This document shows positions 7,511-17,600 of a stretch of 64,000 nt of DNA, in pieces. The translations under genes and the position numbers were made by a program. A model generated the notes under the pieces. That model was not told the origin of the DNA and did no database searches. It saw nothing but the letters and a program-made list of their open reading frames with translations. Each line of letters starts with the position of its first letter. Positions within the stretch are counted from its first letter, which is position 1. The stretch is from Brevibacillus antibioticus. GTDB taxonomy: Bacteria > Bacillota > Bacilli > Brevibacillales > Brevibacillaceae. The stretch covers positions 246,001 through 310,000 of the forward strand of contig NZ_SZNK01000001.1 in NCBI RefSeq assembly GCF_005217615.1. The letters run 5' to 3'.

Positions 7511-7707
7511 GAGAAGAATATTTCCAGTCTAAGCTCAGTGCTCCGTCCCGCTGGGGGTTGGGACTGTCCGCTCTGAAGGAATTCGCGGGGAAACGCAAAA
7601 GTGGTAGCCGCTTCGTCGCGTGGGCACGGTTGCGTTTCTTTTGCCCGCGAATCCCTTCTCCGCTCGGTCGGACTCCACAAGTCGCTACGTCTGGAAATAT
7701 TCTTCTC
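7511..7707. repeat. Long-hairpin repeat, copy A
   Basis: A 197-base element folding on itself. GAGAAGAATATTTCCAG (7511-7527) is the exact complement of CTGGAAATATTCTTCTC (7691-7707). Inner arms GAAGG-ATTCGCGGG-AAACGCAA (7575-7598) pair with TTGCGTTT (7630-7637) and CCCGCGAAT-CCTTC (7644-7658). It carries GGGGGTTGGGACTG (7553-7566), the reverse complement of the motif shared with copies B and C, so it lies in the opposite direction to them. No coding frame of credit. Confidence 0.8.
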
Positions 7708-7775
7708 TGTCGTAACTGATCACTTTCTTCAATCTTTTAAGTCGTGAAAAGATCGGTAAACACGAAAAGCTCGTA

Positions 7776-7979
7776 GAGGAAACAGGAGAAAAAAGCGAAG
7801 ATCTTAGGGACACCGACCGAGGCGCAATGAAAAAAAGAGAAACAAGCCCTTAGCGTCCACCTCTGAGACACCTCCTGAAAGGACGACTTTGGACGCGGGT
7901 TTCGCTTTTTTTCATGGAGCCGGGCAGTCAATCCCCCAGCGGGTGGCTCTAGAATCTGAGCGTTTTCTCCTGTTTCCTC
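7776..7979. repeat. Long-hairpin repeat, copy B
   Basis: A 204-base element. GAGGAAACAGGAGAAAA (7776-7792) is the exact complement of TTTTCTCCTGTTTCCTC (7963-7979). An inner stem pairs the ATGAAAAAAAG-GAAAC region (from about 7827) with GTTTCGCTTTTTTTCAT (7899-7915). It contains CAGTCAATCCCCC (7925-7937). It lies 68 bases after copy A in opposite orientation. The rest of the pbuX-protease gap (7980-8121) holds the protease leader and nothing else I recognise. Confidence 0.8.
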
Positions 7980-8121
7980 CCCACCACTACAGCTGGAATA
8001 ACGTGCTTTTTCAAATACGCAAAAAAGGCTTCCCCGCAATGACAAGCGTCCAACAGGGCTGGCCAAGTTTTACATACGATGACCATGTAAAACAAACGAC
8101 CTCCAGAAAGGAAGGGGTGCC

Positions 8122-9225
8122 ATGGCAACCTTTCAGGAAGCGCTCCTGGCCAAGAAACATTTGGTCAAAAGGTGGAAGCGGATGCCGGGCGTAACTGGCA
8201 TCGGAATTGGCTACGCAAACGGAAAAAACAAAAAAGGCGGCGCCTGTATTGTGATGTATACCGTTAATGCAAGTGCCGCCGTGAAGAAGAGATGCCCGAG
8301 TTGCGTCCTTGTCAAAAGACAGGTAGCGACAGCCCATGTATCCGTTCCGGTGCGAACCGTCACCTCTGGACGGTGCCATTGTCATCCTGCTATACGTCCC
8401 TCTGCAACGAATTATCGCAGCAGAATCAGACCTGTGATCGCTGGGTATAGCATTGGCTACCCAGGGGCGTCCGGAACGGCTGGTTTAATCGTTGCCCGAG
8501 GGGGACAACGGTTTGTGTTGAGCAACAATCACGTTCTGAATCGTAACAATACGGGCGGCTATACCGAGACCATCCAGCCAGGTGGAGCAGACGGGGGCCG
8601 TTCAGGAAGGGACCGAGTCGGACGTTTGTATCAGTATGTTCGACTTCGGAGAAATGCAGTGAATCGAATAGATGCAGCGATTAGTATCCCTACTTCGAAT
8701 CGACTACTTGCCCCGCGTTATGCAACAGTGGGCAGAGTACCAGGTGTGATTCGTTCGTATGGCATCGGGCGCAGATTGAAAAAGGTGGGCCGTTCATCAG
8801 GGCTGGCATGGGGAACGGTCGAGTCGATCCACACCGATATTAATGTCAGTTACGGGAACTACGGAGGACTGGGGACCATCCGTTTTCAGAATCAGACGGT
8901 CATCAGGAGTACGGTTCCCATCTCCTTGCCTGGAGATTCCGGCTCTGTTTGGCTGACTGCGGGCAATTATGCGGCGGCTGTGAATTTTGCTGGTTCAGCC
9001 AATGGCAGGCTCTCGATTTCGTATCCGGTTATCTGGGCATTGCAAGCGTTTGGCGTCGGGGTAGCAAGAGCAGCAGGGAGAGTCGACAGATCAGTTGCCA
9101 AAGCCAAAAGAGTCAGGAGAAACAACGCTCGTACGAGACCACTGTCTGCCACTGAGTTAAACCGTGTTCAAACAAAAAAAGCTGCCTCTAAAAGGCAGCC
9201 GGGCAAGAAAAAGACGAATAGATAA
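8122..9225 (+). CDS. Trypsin-fold serine protease, no signal peptide
   Basis: A 367-residue protein with a chymotrypsin-type triad: His137 in LSNNHVL, Asp184 in IDAAIS, and Ser273 in LPGDSGS. The start ATG 8122 follows GAAAGGAAGG. No signal peptide or membrane helix is seen, and the N-terminal 100 residues (GVTGIGIGYANGKNKKG, two Cys-containing clusters CPSC and CHCH) look like a beta-rich domain found before such proteases in Firmicutes. The C-terminal 50 residues are very basic (Arg/Lys with Asn/Thr), as in nucleic-acid or coat-binding tails. Substrate unknown; a cytoplasmic, phage-like or spore-associated role are all possible. The last codons overlap the terminator of the opposing gene. 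Confidence 0.75.
   Translation: MATFQEALLAKKHLVKRWKRMPGVTGIGIGYANGKNKKGGACIVMYTVNASAAVKKRCPSCVLVKRQVATAHVSVPVRTVTSGRCHCHPAIRPSATNYRSRIRPVIAGYSIGYPGASGTAGLIVARGGQRFVLSNNHVLNRNNTGGYTETIQPGGADGGRSGRDRVGRLYQYVRLRRNAVNRIDAAISIPTSNRLLAPRYATVGRVPGVIRSYGIGRRLKKVGRSSGLAWGTVESIHTDINVSYGNYGGLGTIRFQNQTVIRSTVPISLPGDSGSVWLTAGNYAAAVNFAGSANGRLSISYPVIWALQAFGVGVARAAGRVDRSVAKAKRVRRNNARTRPLSATELNRVQTKKAASKRQPGKKKTNR
9174..9204 (-). terminator. Terminator of the chemoreceptor gene inside the protease 3' end
   Basis: Read on the minus strand, GCTGCCT (9193-9199 side) pairs with AGGCAGC (9181-9187 side), then a T-run from 9180 to 9174. It terminates the gene at 9231-10952 and lies wholly within the coding end of the convergent protease. 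Confidence 0.8.
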
Positions 9226-9230
9226 TAGCG

Positions 9231-10952
9231 TTAGGAAACTTCTTTGGCTAACTGATCCAGTACGTTGAGAATACGTTGTGAGATATCTTCTAGCGTATCA
9301 AACGTAGCTTCTGCTTCCTCTAGTTTTCCTTGCTTGACGAGGTGGTAAATCCGCCGAACCGTTTCGTGGAACTGGCGATGAGGCGCTTCCAATTGCTTGA
9401 AAGAGGGCAAGGTGCTCACGGATGGATTGTTCAGGGCCTCGTCATACCAAATCCCCAAGCGGCATTGATGATGGTCGACGAGCTCTTTTTCATCAATGTG
9501 GTGATACCCAAGCATGAAGTTGTACAGCCACCATTTCCATAAGAGATGGTCGGTTTTAACGATTCGAAAGTAATGCTTGGTCTTAAAGTGGCTCGTTTGT
9601 GTGATGCTCAGCTTGTGCAGGCTGTTAATGCCCACGCCAACATCATAGACGTTTTTACCTACATTCGAGACGTGCGAAGAGACCTGCTCCATATTCGTCA
9701 GGACTTGCGAGATGCGCATCGAAATATCATCTGTGGCAGCAGACTGCTCTTGTGCCAATGCTGCGATGTGTCCGGTGGAATGCCCGACAGTCTCAATATT
9801 TTGCACAATATCTCCTAATATCCCAATCGCATCACGAGTCTGATGTACTTTATCGTTAAAATGGTCGCTCATGCGAGTGGCCGTTTCTTTTACCTGGACA
9901 GCTTCATTCTGAACATTATTGATTGTGGCTGTAATGCTTTGAACGGATTGCTTTGTTTGTTCGGCGAGCTTTCGTACTTCATCTGCCACGATAGCAAAGC
10001 CTCGCCCGTGTTCGTTGGCACGCGCTGCCTCAATCGACGCATTCAATGCAAGAAGATTGGTTTGATCGGCAATGTTGCGGATGACTTGGACGACCTGAGA
10101 AACTTCTGTAATGGACGTCATTAATTGAGAAGTTTTTGTTTGCATCTCTTGGAATTCATCTGCCATGGAAAGAAAGCTGGTTAATGACTCTTGGATAATA
10201 TCTTTGCCCATCGTCGCTTGTTCGATCGTAGTAGAAGCACTCTCTGCGACAGAGACGGCTGATTGAGCCACTTTTTGCACAGATTCGCTTAGTTGCTCAG
10301 CAGCAGATCCCACATTGCCAGCTTCCTCAGTCGTATCCTCAAGCGTGTCCAGCACATGCTTAAATTTATCGATCTGAATCACTAACTCCAGAACTTCGCC
10401 CAGGCGATCAATGACTTTGTAATCATTGTCCTCCTGATATGATTGGAGGACAATTTGCGAATCAAGCGTAATGATTTTCACGAGTGCCAACAGGATAGAA
10501 GATAATTCCTGGGGACGTTTCGAATAGGTGCTGACGATTGAGGGAATCAAATATTCATAGACCCGCAAGTAAGAGCCCGTATACCACTCTGGCGCAAGTC
10601 CAATTTTGCTGTGGACCTCTCCGATTTTCTTGCGCCCGGCTACATAGGCATCGTCTAGCTTAGCATTTGGAAGCGATTGCAAATAGTGACGAAAGGATAT
10701 AGCCAATCGATCAACCGTCGTGTGCGTTTCGATGATCTGCATAAGATGGGAGTATTTGTGAAGCATGTGGTAATGCCGCTCTGTAATGGCCTCTAGGTGT
10801 TGGGTTAGGAGTGGTTCAATTTGTTTCAACCGATCAAGGTCTGTCTGATTCATTTGCAAAAAATGAACCTTCTCCGTTAGCTGATCGGGCATTTGGACAT
10901 CGCTTTTTTGAATTGAGGCGGTAACGGCTTGAGCGCCACGCTTACCAAACAT
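9231..10952 (-). CDS. HemAT-like globin-coupled chemoreceptor with C-terminal CZB domain
   Basis: A soluble receptor of 573 residues. The globin sensor spans about 20-190, with the proximal haem His at position 114 ([10 protein letters not shown], followed by EWYTGSY as in HemAT). The MCP signalling region spans about 215-445, with the hairpin tip [17 protein letters not shown]. Residues about 455-573 form a CZB (chemoreceptor zinc-binding) domain with [22 protein letters not shown] and APHRQFH carrying the three His and one Cys ligands. Bacillus HemAT ends after the MCP part. This version should sense oxygen through haem and may add zinc or redox input. It acts on CheA/CheW in the cytoplasm. 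No che genes lie nearby. Single gene with its own terminator. Confidence 0.92.
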   Translation of the reverse strand: MFGKRGAQAVTASIQKSDVQMPDQLTEKVHFLQMNQTDLDRLKQIEPLLTQHLEAITERHYHMLHKYSHLMQIIETHTTVDRLAISFRHYLQSLPNAKLDDAYVAGRKKIGEVHSKIGLAPEWYTGSYLRVYEYLIPSIVSTYSKRPQELSSILLALVKIITLDSQIVLQSYQEDNDYKVIDRLGEVLELVIQIDKFKHVLDTLEDTTEEAGNVGSAAEQLSESVQKVAQSAVSVAESASTTIEQATMGKDIIQESLTSFLSMADEFQEMQTKTSQLMTSITEVSQVVQVIRNIADQTNLLALNASIEAARANEHGRGFAIVADEVRKLAEQTKQSVQSITATINNVQNEAVQVKETATRMSDHFNDKVHQTRDAIGILGDIVQNIETVGHSTGHIAALAQEQSAATDDISMRISQVLTNMEQVSSHVSNVGKNVYDVGVGINSLHKLSITQTSHFKTKHYFRIVKTDHLLWKWWLYNFMLGYHHIDEKELVDHHQCRLGIWYDEALNNPSVSTLPSFKQLEAPHRQFHETVRRIYHLVKQGKLEEAEATFDTLEDISQRILNVLDQLAKEVS

Positions 10953-11105
10953 AAAATCCCTCCATATTTTTACGAAAAACGGACCTATTCATAGTGGAAT
11001 AGGCCATAAGTGCTTTATAGATTATAGCATTCACAAATGGAGTTGAATCTTTGGAACCATTGTGATTTTGTGAAAAGTATATTAAGAAATGGTCAACGTC
11101 ATCGA

Positions 11106-11531
11106 TTATTCAAAAAAGGTCATGTGATGCTTTGCGTCCCGGTAGTAAGCGAGACGGTCCTGGAGAGTGCCTGTATGTAATTCGAACTTATGCCCGTCAG
11201 GGTCGGTGAAATAAATGGAACGCTTATCCCGCTCCGAACGATCCCGTCCATGCAAAATGGAAACGCCATGCTTTTCCAAGTGAGCGTACCACTCATCAAA
11301 TGACTCTTCTGTAACCGTGAAGGCCATGTGTGTATAAGAGTGAGCAATTTCATTGCGTGGGATGTCTGCTTCCTCATTCAGCGCCAACCAGTAGCCATTC
11401 AAGTCAAAGTAAGCCAGTTTGCGACCTCGTACAAGTGGTTTGGCATGCAGGACATCCCGATAAAAACAAAAAGATTTCTCCAGATCTGAGACAGAGAAAA
11501 GCAAATGATTCAATCCTTGAAGTTGCGGCAA
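11106..11531 (-). CDS. fosB: FosB-type fosfomycin thiol transferase
   Basis: A metal-dependent thiol transferase (VOC fold) that opens the fosfomycin epoxide with bacillithiol or cysteine. The 141-residue product has the FosB landmarks: [18 protein letters not shown] with the first His ligand, YTHMAFTV with the second, and [21 protein letters not shown] with the Glu ligand, plus the FosB motifs [13 protein letters not shown] and [14 protein letters not shown]. The open frame reaches 11564, but TTG 11531 has AGGTGGGGG just before it and gives the usual FosB length. Bacillithiol-making Firmicutes often carry it on the chromosome. It appears monocistronic. FosA is rejected because the tail and insert match FosB. 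Confidence 0.92.
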   Translation of the reverse strand: MPQLQGLNHLLFSVSDLEKSFCFYRDVLHAKPLVRGRKLAYFDLNGYWLALNEEADIPRNEIAHSYTHMAFTVTEESFDEWYAHLEKHGVSILHGRDRSERDKRSIYFTDPDGHKFELHTGTLQDRLAYYRDAKHHMTFFE

Positions 11532-11629
11532 TACGTCCCCCACCTTTTTAGCAATATCTTGCAACTATTGCTATTGTATGGGGAAAACAGGCAAACCACC
11601 AGTCTATTCCGGGTCTGCCTGCCATTTGT

Positions 11630-11854
11630 TTAGGATTGACTTTGTTGAGCTTGCGCTTGGGTTTGCAGCGTGGATTGGACTTGGGATACCATCGTTTGCG
11701 CTTGGGCAATTTCTTGAGATGCTTGCTTCAAGGCTTCTTCGGCGAGCTGTGGATTGGCTGCAGATTGCTCGATCGCTTGCGTAATCATATTTTTTGCCAG
11801 CGTTGTGGCTACCTCTGCTTTTTTAAGCGAGTCGGTGTTAATTTGGCTAGGCAT
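11630..11854 (-). CDS. Small Ala/Gln-rich helical protein
   Basis: A 74-residue protein with ATG behind a good AGGAGGT. It is almost wholly helix-forming and rich in Ala, Gln and Ser, with heptad-like spacing (NPQLAEEALKQASQEIAQAQTM) and a Gln/Ala/Ser tail. No Cys, no membrane helix and no motif I recognise. It may be a small coiled-coil protein such as those found in spores or the cell surface, but this is a guess. It faces away from fosB with about 100 bases between. Confidence 0.55.
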   Translation of the reverse strand: MPSQINTDSLKKAEVATTLAKNMITQAIEQSAANPQLAEEALKQASQEIAQAQTMVSQVQSTLQTQAQAQQSQS

Positions 11855-11986
11855 TGCTATACCTCCTGCGGGTTTTGATGGAACACCGTAATAATTTGCC
11901 CCGCACGCAATGGTTTATGTATATGGATACGCGTCCAACCGTTTTCCTCCCGCGATGCATAGTCTGAGTGGGGGAGGGGACGTCAG

Positions 11987-12493
11987 ATGAAAAAACAATG
12001 GGTGCAGGTCATTCGATTGGCAGAGCAAGCATTCTTTACGATTATCTTTTCCGCACATAAGCGGGTGGGGGATCGCGGAGTCATTTTACCAAAGCGGTTC
12101 AATTCTAAGTTGAAAATTCGCCGTTTCCTGCAAAAATTCATGACCCCTTGTCTGGCTAATCGAGTGATCGGCAATCTTGATTTGCGGCGAATAAACGGAC
12201 GACTCGCGATCCCAGTAGGGGATACGATAGGGGCGCCACCGATTGTAAAATCACAGGTACTGTCTTCGGGTAGCAGATGTGCGACGCTTGCCGTATGGTT
12301 TGCCTTCGATCCAAGTGATCGATTTTTCCGCGTGTACCAGTTGAAAAAGCTTCCGAACGGACGTTGGATTGTTGTAGGGCGTCATCCGCTGGACTATCCG
12401 TTTAACCTTCCACAAGATTTCTTGAAACGACAAATACCATGTGGGGAAATCTGTACACCATGGAGAAGGAAGGTAAAAACTAGGAAAAAATGA
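11987..12493 (+). CDS. Hypothetical basic protein
   Basis: A 168-residue protein that I do not recognise. ATG 11987 is preceded by GGGGGAGGGGA. It is strongly basic at both ends (RFNSKLKIRRFLQKF; PWRRKVKTRKK) with a beta-rich middle (DLRRINGRLAIPVGD, FRVYQLKKLPNGRWIVVGRHPLDYP). Three Cys are scattered, so no metal knuckle is obvious. No signal peptide or clear membrane segment. The basic tail suggests nucleic-acid or membrane-surface contact. It precedes the two tRNA genes by about 115 bases and shows no operon partner. Confidence 0.5.
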   Translation: MKKQWVQVIRLAEQAFFTIIFSAHKRVGDRGVILPKRFNSKLKIRRFLQKFMTPCLANRVIGNLDLRRINGRLAIPVGDTIGAPPIVKSQVLSSGSRCATLAVWFAFDPSDRFFRVYQLKKLPNGRWIVVGRHPLDYPFNLPQDFLKRQIPCGEICTPWRRKVKTRKK

Positions 12494-12609
12494 CTATATT
12501 CCAAAAAAATCCGGTATTGCAATTGGTTCAATTTGCCTGTATAGTATGTAAGTGTTGCAATACTTATCGGAAATTGTCGAATGAGAGAAGATCCGATAGT
12601 GCTGGTAAT

Positions 12610-12686
12610 CGGGAAGTAGCTCAGCTTGGTAGAGTACTTGGCTTGGGACCAAGGGGTCGCAGGTTCGAATCCTGTCTTCCCGACCA
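12610..12686 (+). tRNA. tRNA-Pro (anticodon TGG)
   Basis: Full cloverleaf with encoded CCA. Acceptor CGGGAAG pairs with CTTCCCG; anticodon arm CTTGG-CTTGGGA-CCAAG gives TGG; T arm CAGGTTCGAATCCTG is standard. Confidence 0.97.
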
Positions 12687-12703
12687 TGTTTTATTTTGAA
12701 TAG

Positions 12704-12786
12704 GCCGGTATGGCGGAATTGGCAGACGCGCGCGACTCAAAATCGTGAGGGAAACCGTGGGGGTTCAAGTCCCTCTACCGGCACCA
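12704..12786 (+). tRNA. tRNA-Leu (anticodon CAA)
   Basis: Class II tRNA with encoded CCA. Acceptor GCCGGTA pairs with TACCGGC; anticodon loop CTCAAAA gives CAA; short variable arm; T arm GGGGGTTCAAGTCCCTC. It lies 17 bases after tRNA-Pro, so both come from one transcript. Confidence 0.96.
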
Positions 12787-12825
12787 GCAATCTATACATA
12801 TGGTTTTCGTTATAAGGTGGGGAAC

Positions 12826-12857
12826 AGTGAGTAGGCCTGTTTCTCACTTTTTTTTTT
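12826..12857 (+). terminator. Terminator after the tRNA pair
   Basis: AGTGAG (12827-12832) pairs with CTCACT (12843-12848), then ten or more T. Confidence 0.85.
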
Positions 12858-12952
12858 GTGCTTACAATCATTGTCCATTATACCGACAATAGATAGGGAA
12901 GATCGCATGAAAGCATCTGGACAAACAAAGCCTGTCAAAGGAGAGGAAGACA

Positions 12953-14068
12953 GTGATTAAGGTAATGATAGTGGAAGATGAGAAACCCATTCTTGATCTC
13001 ATGAAGCATGTAATCGGTCAACACGATCACTATACGATCGTTGGAGCATTCACCCATCCACTAGAAGCTCTCGCTTGTCTGCCCGATCTGTGCCCTGATG
13101 TGGCGTTCTTAGATGTAGAAATGCCAAAAATGAACGGACTTGAGCTAGGCTCTAAAATAAATGAGTTATCTGAGTACACAAAGATTATTTTTACCACTGC
13201 CTATAAGCAGTACGCATTGGATGCGTTTAAGGTGTACGCGTTTGACTATATTTTAAAACCGGTTACGCCTGCTGCCATTGAACGAATTACGAATCGGTTA
13301 GTCAAACAGCTACAATTGACGCCCCCGACGAAACAACCCATGAAGAATGTATCCATCCAATGCTTTGGTGGCTTGGATGTGCGCAATGCAAAAGGTGAAG
13401 TTGTTAGATGGCCAACGAGAAAGAGTGAGGAGCTGTTTGCCTACTTTCTCTGTCATCCCAAGGAGGATATCAGCAAGTGGCATCTGACTGATCTTTTATG
13501 GCCGGAGATGGACGAGAGCAGAGCCACGCATAACCTGCACAATACCATGTACCGACTGAAAAAAATCATAAAGGAGCAAGAGCTCAGTATCGATATACAA
13601 AAAACGGGTGAAGGCTATTTATTTCACCCGATGGATCAGACGTATGATTTATTGGTATTCCAGCAATTCGATCTCTCTTCGTTACAGGATAGGCAAAGCA
13701 CAGGAGGAGCCGAAAATTTGTGTGCAATGTACAAGGGGGCCCTTTTTGATCGCAAGGATTTCTTGTGGAAAGCTCCTCTGGAAGAACGGTATCGGAAAAA
13801 GTATACGGAGCTGGTGTGCAAACTGGTAGAGCTCGACATGGCCTCAACGGAGTTACCAAGGGCTGTGGGCAGGCTGGAAGAGTACCTGGCGGTGTACCCT
13901 TTGCACGAGGAAATGAATGTCGCTTTGATGGAGATATACGCAAGAGGCGAACAAAAACAGAAAATCGCCCAGCATTATGCCAAATTCGCTGATGCCTATC
14001 GCCGAGAGTGGGATATGGAGCCGCCTCGGGAGATAAGCGAGTGGGTAATGCGTGTGATTGGACAGTGA
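12953..14068 (+). CDS. Response regulator with SARP/BTAD output domain
   Basis: A 371-residue transcription factor. The receiver covers 1-120 with Asp9/Glu10, phospho-acceptor Asp54 (FLDVEMPKMNG) and the LKPV lysine. Residues about 130-225 are a winged-helix of the OmpR/SARP class (QCFGGLDVRNAKGEVVRW, WPEMDESRATHNLHNTMYRLKK). Residues 235-371 form the helical BTAD repeat domain (LPRAVGRLEEYLAVYPLHEEMNVALMEIYAR). The GTG start follows AAAGGAGAGGAAGAC. The likely partner is the sensor at 14660, which lies downstream on the same strand with a decayed gene between. Such pairs are common in Paenibacillaceae with unknown stimuli. Confidence 0.88.
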   Translation: MIKVMIVEDEKPILDLMKHVIGQHDHYTIVGAFTHPLEALACLPDLCPDVAFLDVEMPKMNGLELGSKINELSEYTKIIFTTAYKQYALDAFKVYAFDYILKPVTPAAIERITNRLVKQLQLTPPTKQPMKNVSIQCFGGLDVRNAKGEVVRWPTRKSEELFAYFLCHPKEDISKWHLTDLLWPEMDESRATHNLHNTMYRLKKIIKEQELSIDIQKTGEGYLFHPMDQTYDLLVFQQFDLSSLQDRQSTGGAENLCAMYKGALFDRKDFLWKAPLEERYRKKYTELVCKLVELDMASTELPRAVGRLEEYLAVYPLHEEMNVALMEIYARGEQKQKIAQHYAKFADAYRREWDMEPPREISEWVMRVIGQ

Positions 14069-14129
14069 GACAGGAAGAGTTGATTCTTCCTGTCTTTTTT
14101 TACCCTCGTAACGATAGAACTCCGATCAT

Positions 14130-14570
14130 GTGAGAAGTTTGGGAGAGCGAATTGCTATCATTTTAAGAAAAAGGAAGAAGGCGAGTTTCAGGCAATTCAC
14201 CATTATCTCTGTGGGAAAAATCAAAAATGATATCTTGCCGCGAGTGGAAGCATACAGCAAACGCTTGGCCGTCTATTGCAAAATGAACATCGTCGAAGTT
14301 CCAGAAGACGACCGAATGGAAGAAATGAGCAGCTCCGAAATCGGACAAGTGAGGCAGTCGGAAGGACGAAAAATTCTCGCGCAAGTCAAACAAGAGCAGC
14401 ATGTTATCGCCCTCACTGGAGAGGGAGAACTTTGGACCCCAAAGCAACTATCTGTGCAAATTCGGCTGGCACTCCCGAAGAAAGCATATCCGCATCAGTT
14501 GACGCGTTTAGTCGTATTGGAACGTTTGTACAGAGCACTGCAAATCAGCTTGGGGGAGCCGATGCGGTAG
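14130..14570 (+). pseudogene. Decayed RlmH (SPOUT methyltransferase) paralogue
   Basis: Residues from about 21 onward match RlmH, the 23S rRNA pseudouridine-1915 methyltransferase: FTIISVGKIKNDILPRVEAY at the start, HVIALTGEGE in the middle, and YPHQLTRLVVLERLYRALQI with GEPMR at the end. The part expected between them, about 30 residues with the SAM-binding FVIGGSLG knot loop, is missing: TPKQLSVQI runs straight into RLALPKKAYPHQL. The 20 N-terminal residues do not fit RlmH and no ribosome site is seen. It cannot bind SAM in the normal way, so I call it a remnant. The true rlmH is expected elsewhere in the chromosome. Confidence 0.75.
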
Positions 14571-14659
14571 TCTAGTTCAATGGCATAAGGAATCTCGAAA
14601 CTATGAGATTCCTTTTTTCTTTGTACATAAAAGCATTGTGAGATTTTTGTGAGGGAGAA

Positions 14660-17600
14660 ATGGTACTCTTAAAACGAAAAGATCGTACATATTCGAGCTC
14701 TGTAGGGGAAGGGGATACATTTTTGGAACGAAGGAATTTCCTGAAGCCTGCCGGGATTGGATTGGTTTTTTTGCTTTCCATAGCGGTATTTATCGGGATC
14801 TATATACAAACCTTTCCTAGTCGGGACATGCCTATGGCGCAGCGGGGATTGCTCGATTTGTCGAGCTGGGATTTTCAAAGTCAAGGCTTGGTCAATTTAG
14901 ATGGGGAATGGGAGATATATCCTGGAAAATTGCTTTCACCTGAACATTTTCGACGAGGGCAACATGCAAATCCCTCGTATCTGGTCGTGCCTGGAACGTG
15001 GAAGGGAGACAGTGTCATCGATAGTATTGACCGGAAAGGTGCAGCAACCTATCGATTACAAGTAAAGCTCCCAGAAGACGGACAAATATATGGATTAAAA
15101 ACAAAGAGCATTCGGATGTCCCACCGATTATATGTAAATGGAAACGAAGAAGGTGCAAGCGGACAGCCAGCCGTAGAGAGTGAAGCCCATCGGCCAGGGA
15201 ATACCCCGTATACCGTGTTTTTTTCCGCGGATGACAAGGAGCTGGAGATTGTCATTCAAGTGGCAAATTTCATGTTTTTTACCGGTGGGATTGCGAGCTC
15301 GATTCAACTGGGCTTTGATGAGGATATTGCCATTGTAAACAGCACCTTGCTCGGAACGGATATTGCCTTTGTCGTCACACTGGGGATCATGGCTGCCTAC
15401 CATCTCAGCTTTTATTTTCTCCGCATGAGGGATAGAACCTATTTATTCAGCGGCAGCTATATGATTCTTCTTGGTATTTATCACATGGTTTTTGGTGAGA
15501 AGGTACTGTTGCAGCTTTTCCCTTCGATTCCTTTCGTGGTTGCCTACAAGGCTCAGGATGTATCCCTGTTCGTAAGCTCGATCTTGCTCGCCCTATTTTT
15601 CTGCTCCATCGATACGAGGGTCCTATCCCGCAACTGGCTGGTGAAGCTGACAGCGCCTATTTTTCTCTACATCCTTGTCATACTCATCTTGCCCTACTCC
15701 TTTTATACGAATCTGAAAGGGCCTCTTTTGATTTATGTGCAAATCTTTCATTTCTTCATATTGGGTAGGCTGCTTTATTTATCTAGCAAGAGTCAAAGGG
15801 ACTCGTCGGACCGAAAAGAAATGCTGCTTTTCGTTGGTGCGAGTATTTCCTTGTCGGTGAGTCTCATTGATGGTCTGTTATACGCAGAGAACATCGTGCC
15901 CACTGATCTTGCGGGAAAAATCGGCATTCTGTATTTCATTACCTTCATTAACATTCTTTTGGCCGTTCGATTCACGAATGCCTATGAAAAGACAGAAATT
16001 CTATCTCATCAATTGAAAATTTCCAATCAGATCAAAGATGAATTTCTGACGCATACGTCACATGAGATGAAGACACCGCTTCACGGCATTATCAATATTA
16101 CGTCCCATTTACTAGAAGAGGATAGTAATGCGTTTTCTTCCAAACAAAGACAAAATCTTTGGCTCGTCAAGGATACATCGATCAAGTTGTCTATGCTGGT
16201 TGGTGATTTGCTCGATGTTACTCGCCTGAAGCATGGGGAGCTGCGCCTCCATTTCTCGATTGTGGATATCAAGGTCATCACCCAAATTGTCTTTGACGTA
16301 CTGCAATTCGAATTGCTGGGGAAAGATGTCCGACTTGAAAATCAGGTCCCCGCTAACATTTGGGTGCATGCAGATGAGAATCGGCTTCGTCAAATCATGT
16401 ATAATCTCGTACACAATGCCATCAAGCATACGAGTGTAGGCTCGATTAAGGTAATGGCGGGCGTGGTGGGGGGGCAGGTTCGTATTTCTGTAGAGGACAC
16501 AGGGATCGGGATTTCACCGGATAAGCATGAAGCCATTTTTGATTACTTTGAGCAGGTGGACCAGCTATTGCCACAGGATGGGTATACAGGCATGGGCGTA
16601 GGTTTATACATTAATCGCAAGCTGGTTGAACTCATGGGAGGGGAAATTTGGGTAGAGAGCTCGGAGCTTGGCAAAGGCACTCGTATGACATTTACGCTTG
16701 CGACGGGACATCAGCAGATGGTCACGCAGGAGCTCGCCGCAACCGCTCAGGAGAGGCATCGGGAGGCCAGTGAGCAGATTCCTCTCAATATTTTGGATGA
16801 TCACCAATACACCATCATGATTGTCGATGACGAGGCATCCAACATTCACACCTTGCTGAGCATCCTTTCCAGGCATCGCTATAATGTCATTTCGGCCTTT
16901 TCGGCAAAAGAAGCCATGAAGAAAATCAAGGAGCAGCCACAACCTGATCTCGTCATTCTGGATGTAATGATGCCAGGAGTAACGGGGATTGAGCTGTGTC
17001 AGCTGTTGCGAACGCAGTATTCGATTCTAGACCTGCCAATCCTGTTTGCATCCGTCAGAGATACCCCTCAAGACATTGCGCTCGGCTATAGAGCGGGGGC
17101 GAACGACTATGTGACCAAACCGTTTGATCCGGAGACACTCATTGCCCGCGTGCAGACACTGATCTCGATGAAGACCTCCATTCAGGACGCAATTCGCAAT
17201 GAACACGCGTTTCATCAGGCTCAAATCAAGCCGCATTTTCTCTATAATGCTTTAAGCAGTGTCATTTCTTTCTGCTATACCGATGGAGAAAAGGCAGCGT
17301 ATCTCATCACTATGCTCAGTCAGTATTTGCGCTATATTTTAGATATGGATCGAACGACGCTGTTCGTTCCGTTATTTCGGGAAATGGAGCTCATCCATGC
17401 TTATGTAGAGATCGAAAAGGCTCGTTTTGGGGAAGGCTTCGACTTTGTATGTCACGTAGACGAAGGAATTCTTGAAAAAGAGATTCCTTCCTTGAGCATC
17501 CAACCGTTCGTAGAGAATGCGATCCGGCATGGATTGTTCGAAAAGGACGAAAAAGGTCACGTGACGCTAACAATTGTGGACGGAGGTCATTACATCAAGG

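Noticed and set aside
7511-7979. 6S RNA as explanation of the long hairpins
   Set aside because: 6S RNA occurs in one or two copies and has a central open bubble; here at least three copies with divergent stems and a GGGGGATTGACTG-type motif are seen.
9181-9199. Structural element of the protease gene
   Set aside because: The T-run is on the minus strand side, so the hairpin serves the opposing chemoreceptor gene.
11106-11564. FosA or plain glyoxalase
   Set aside because: The [25 protein letters not shown] and HTGTLQDRL segments are those of FosB.
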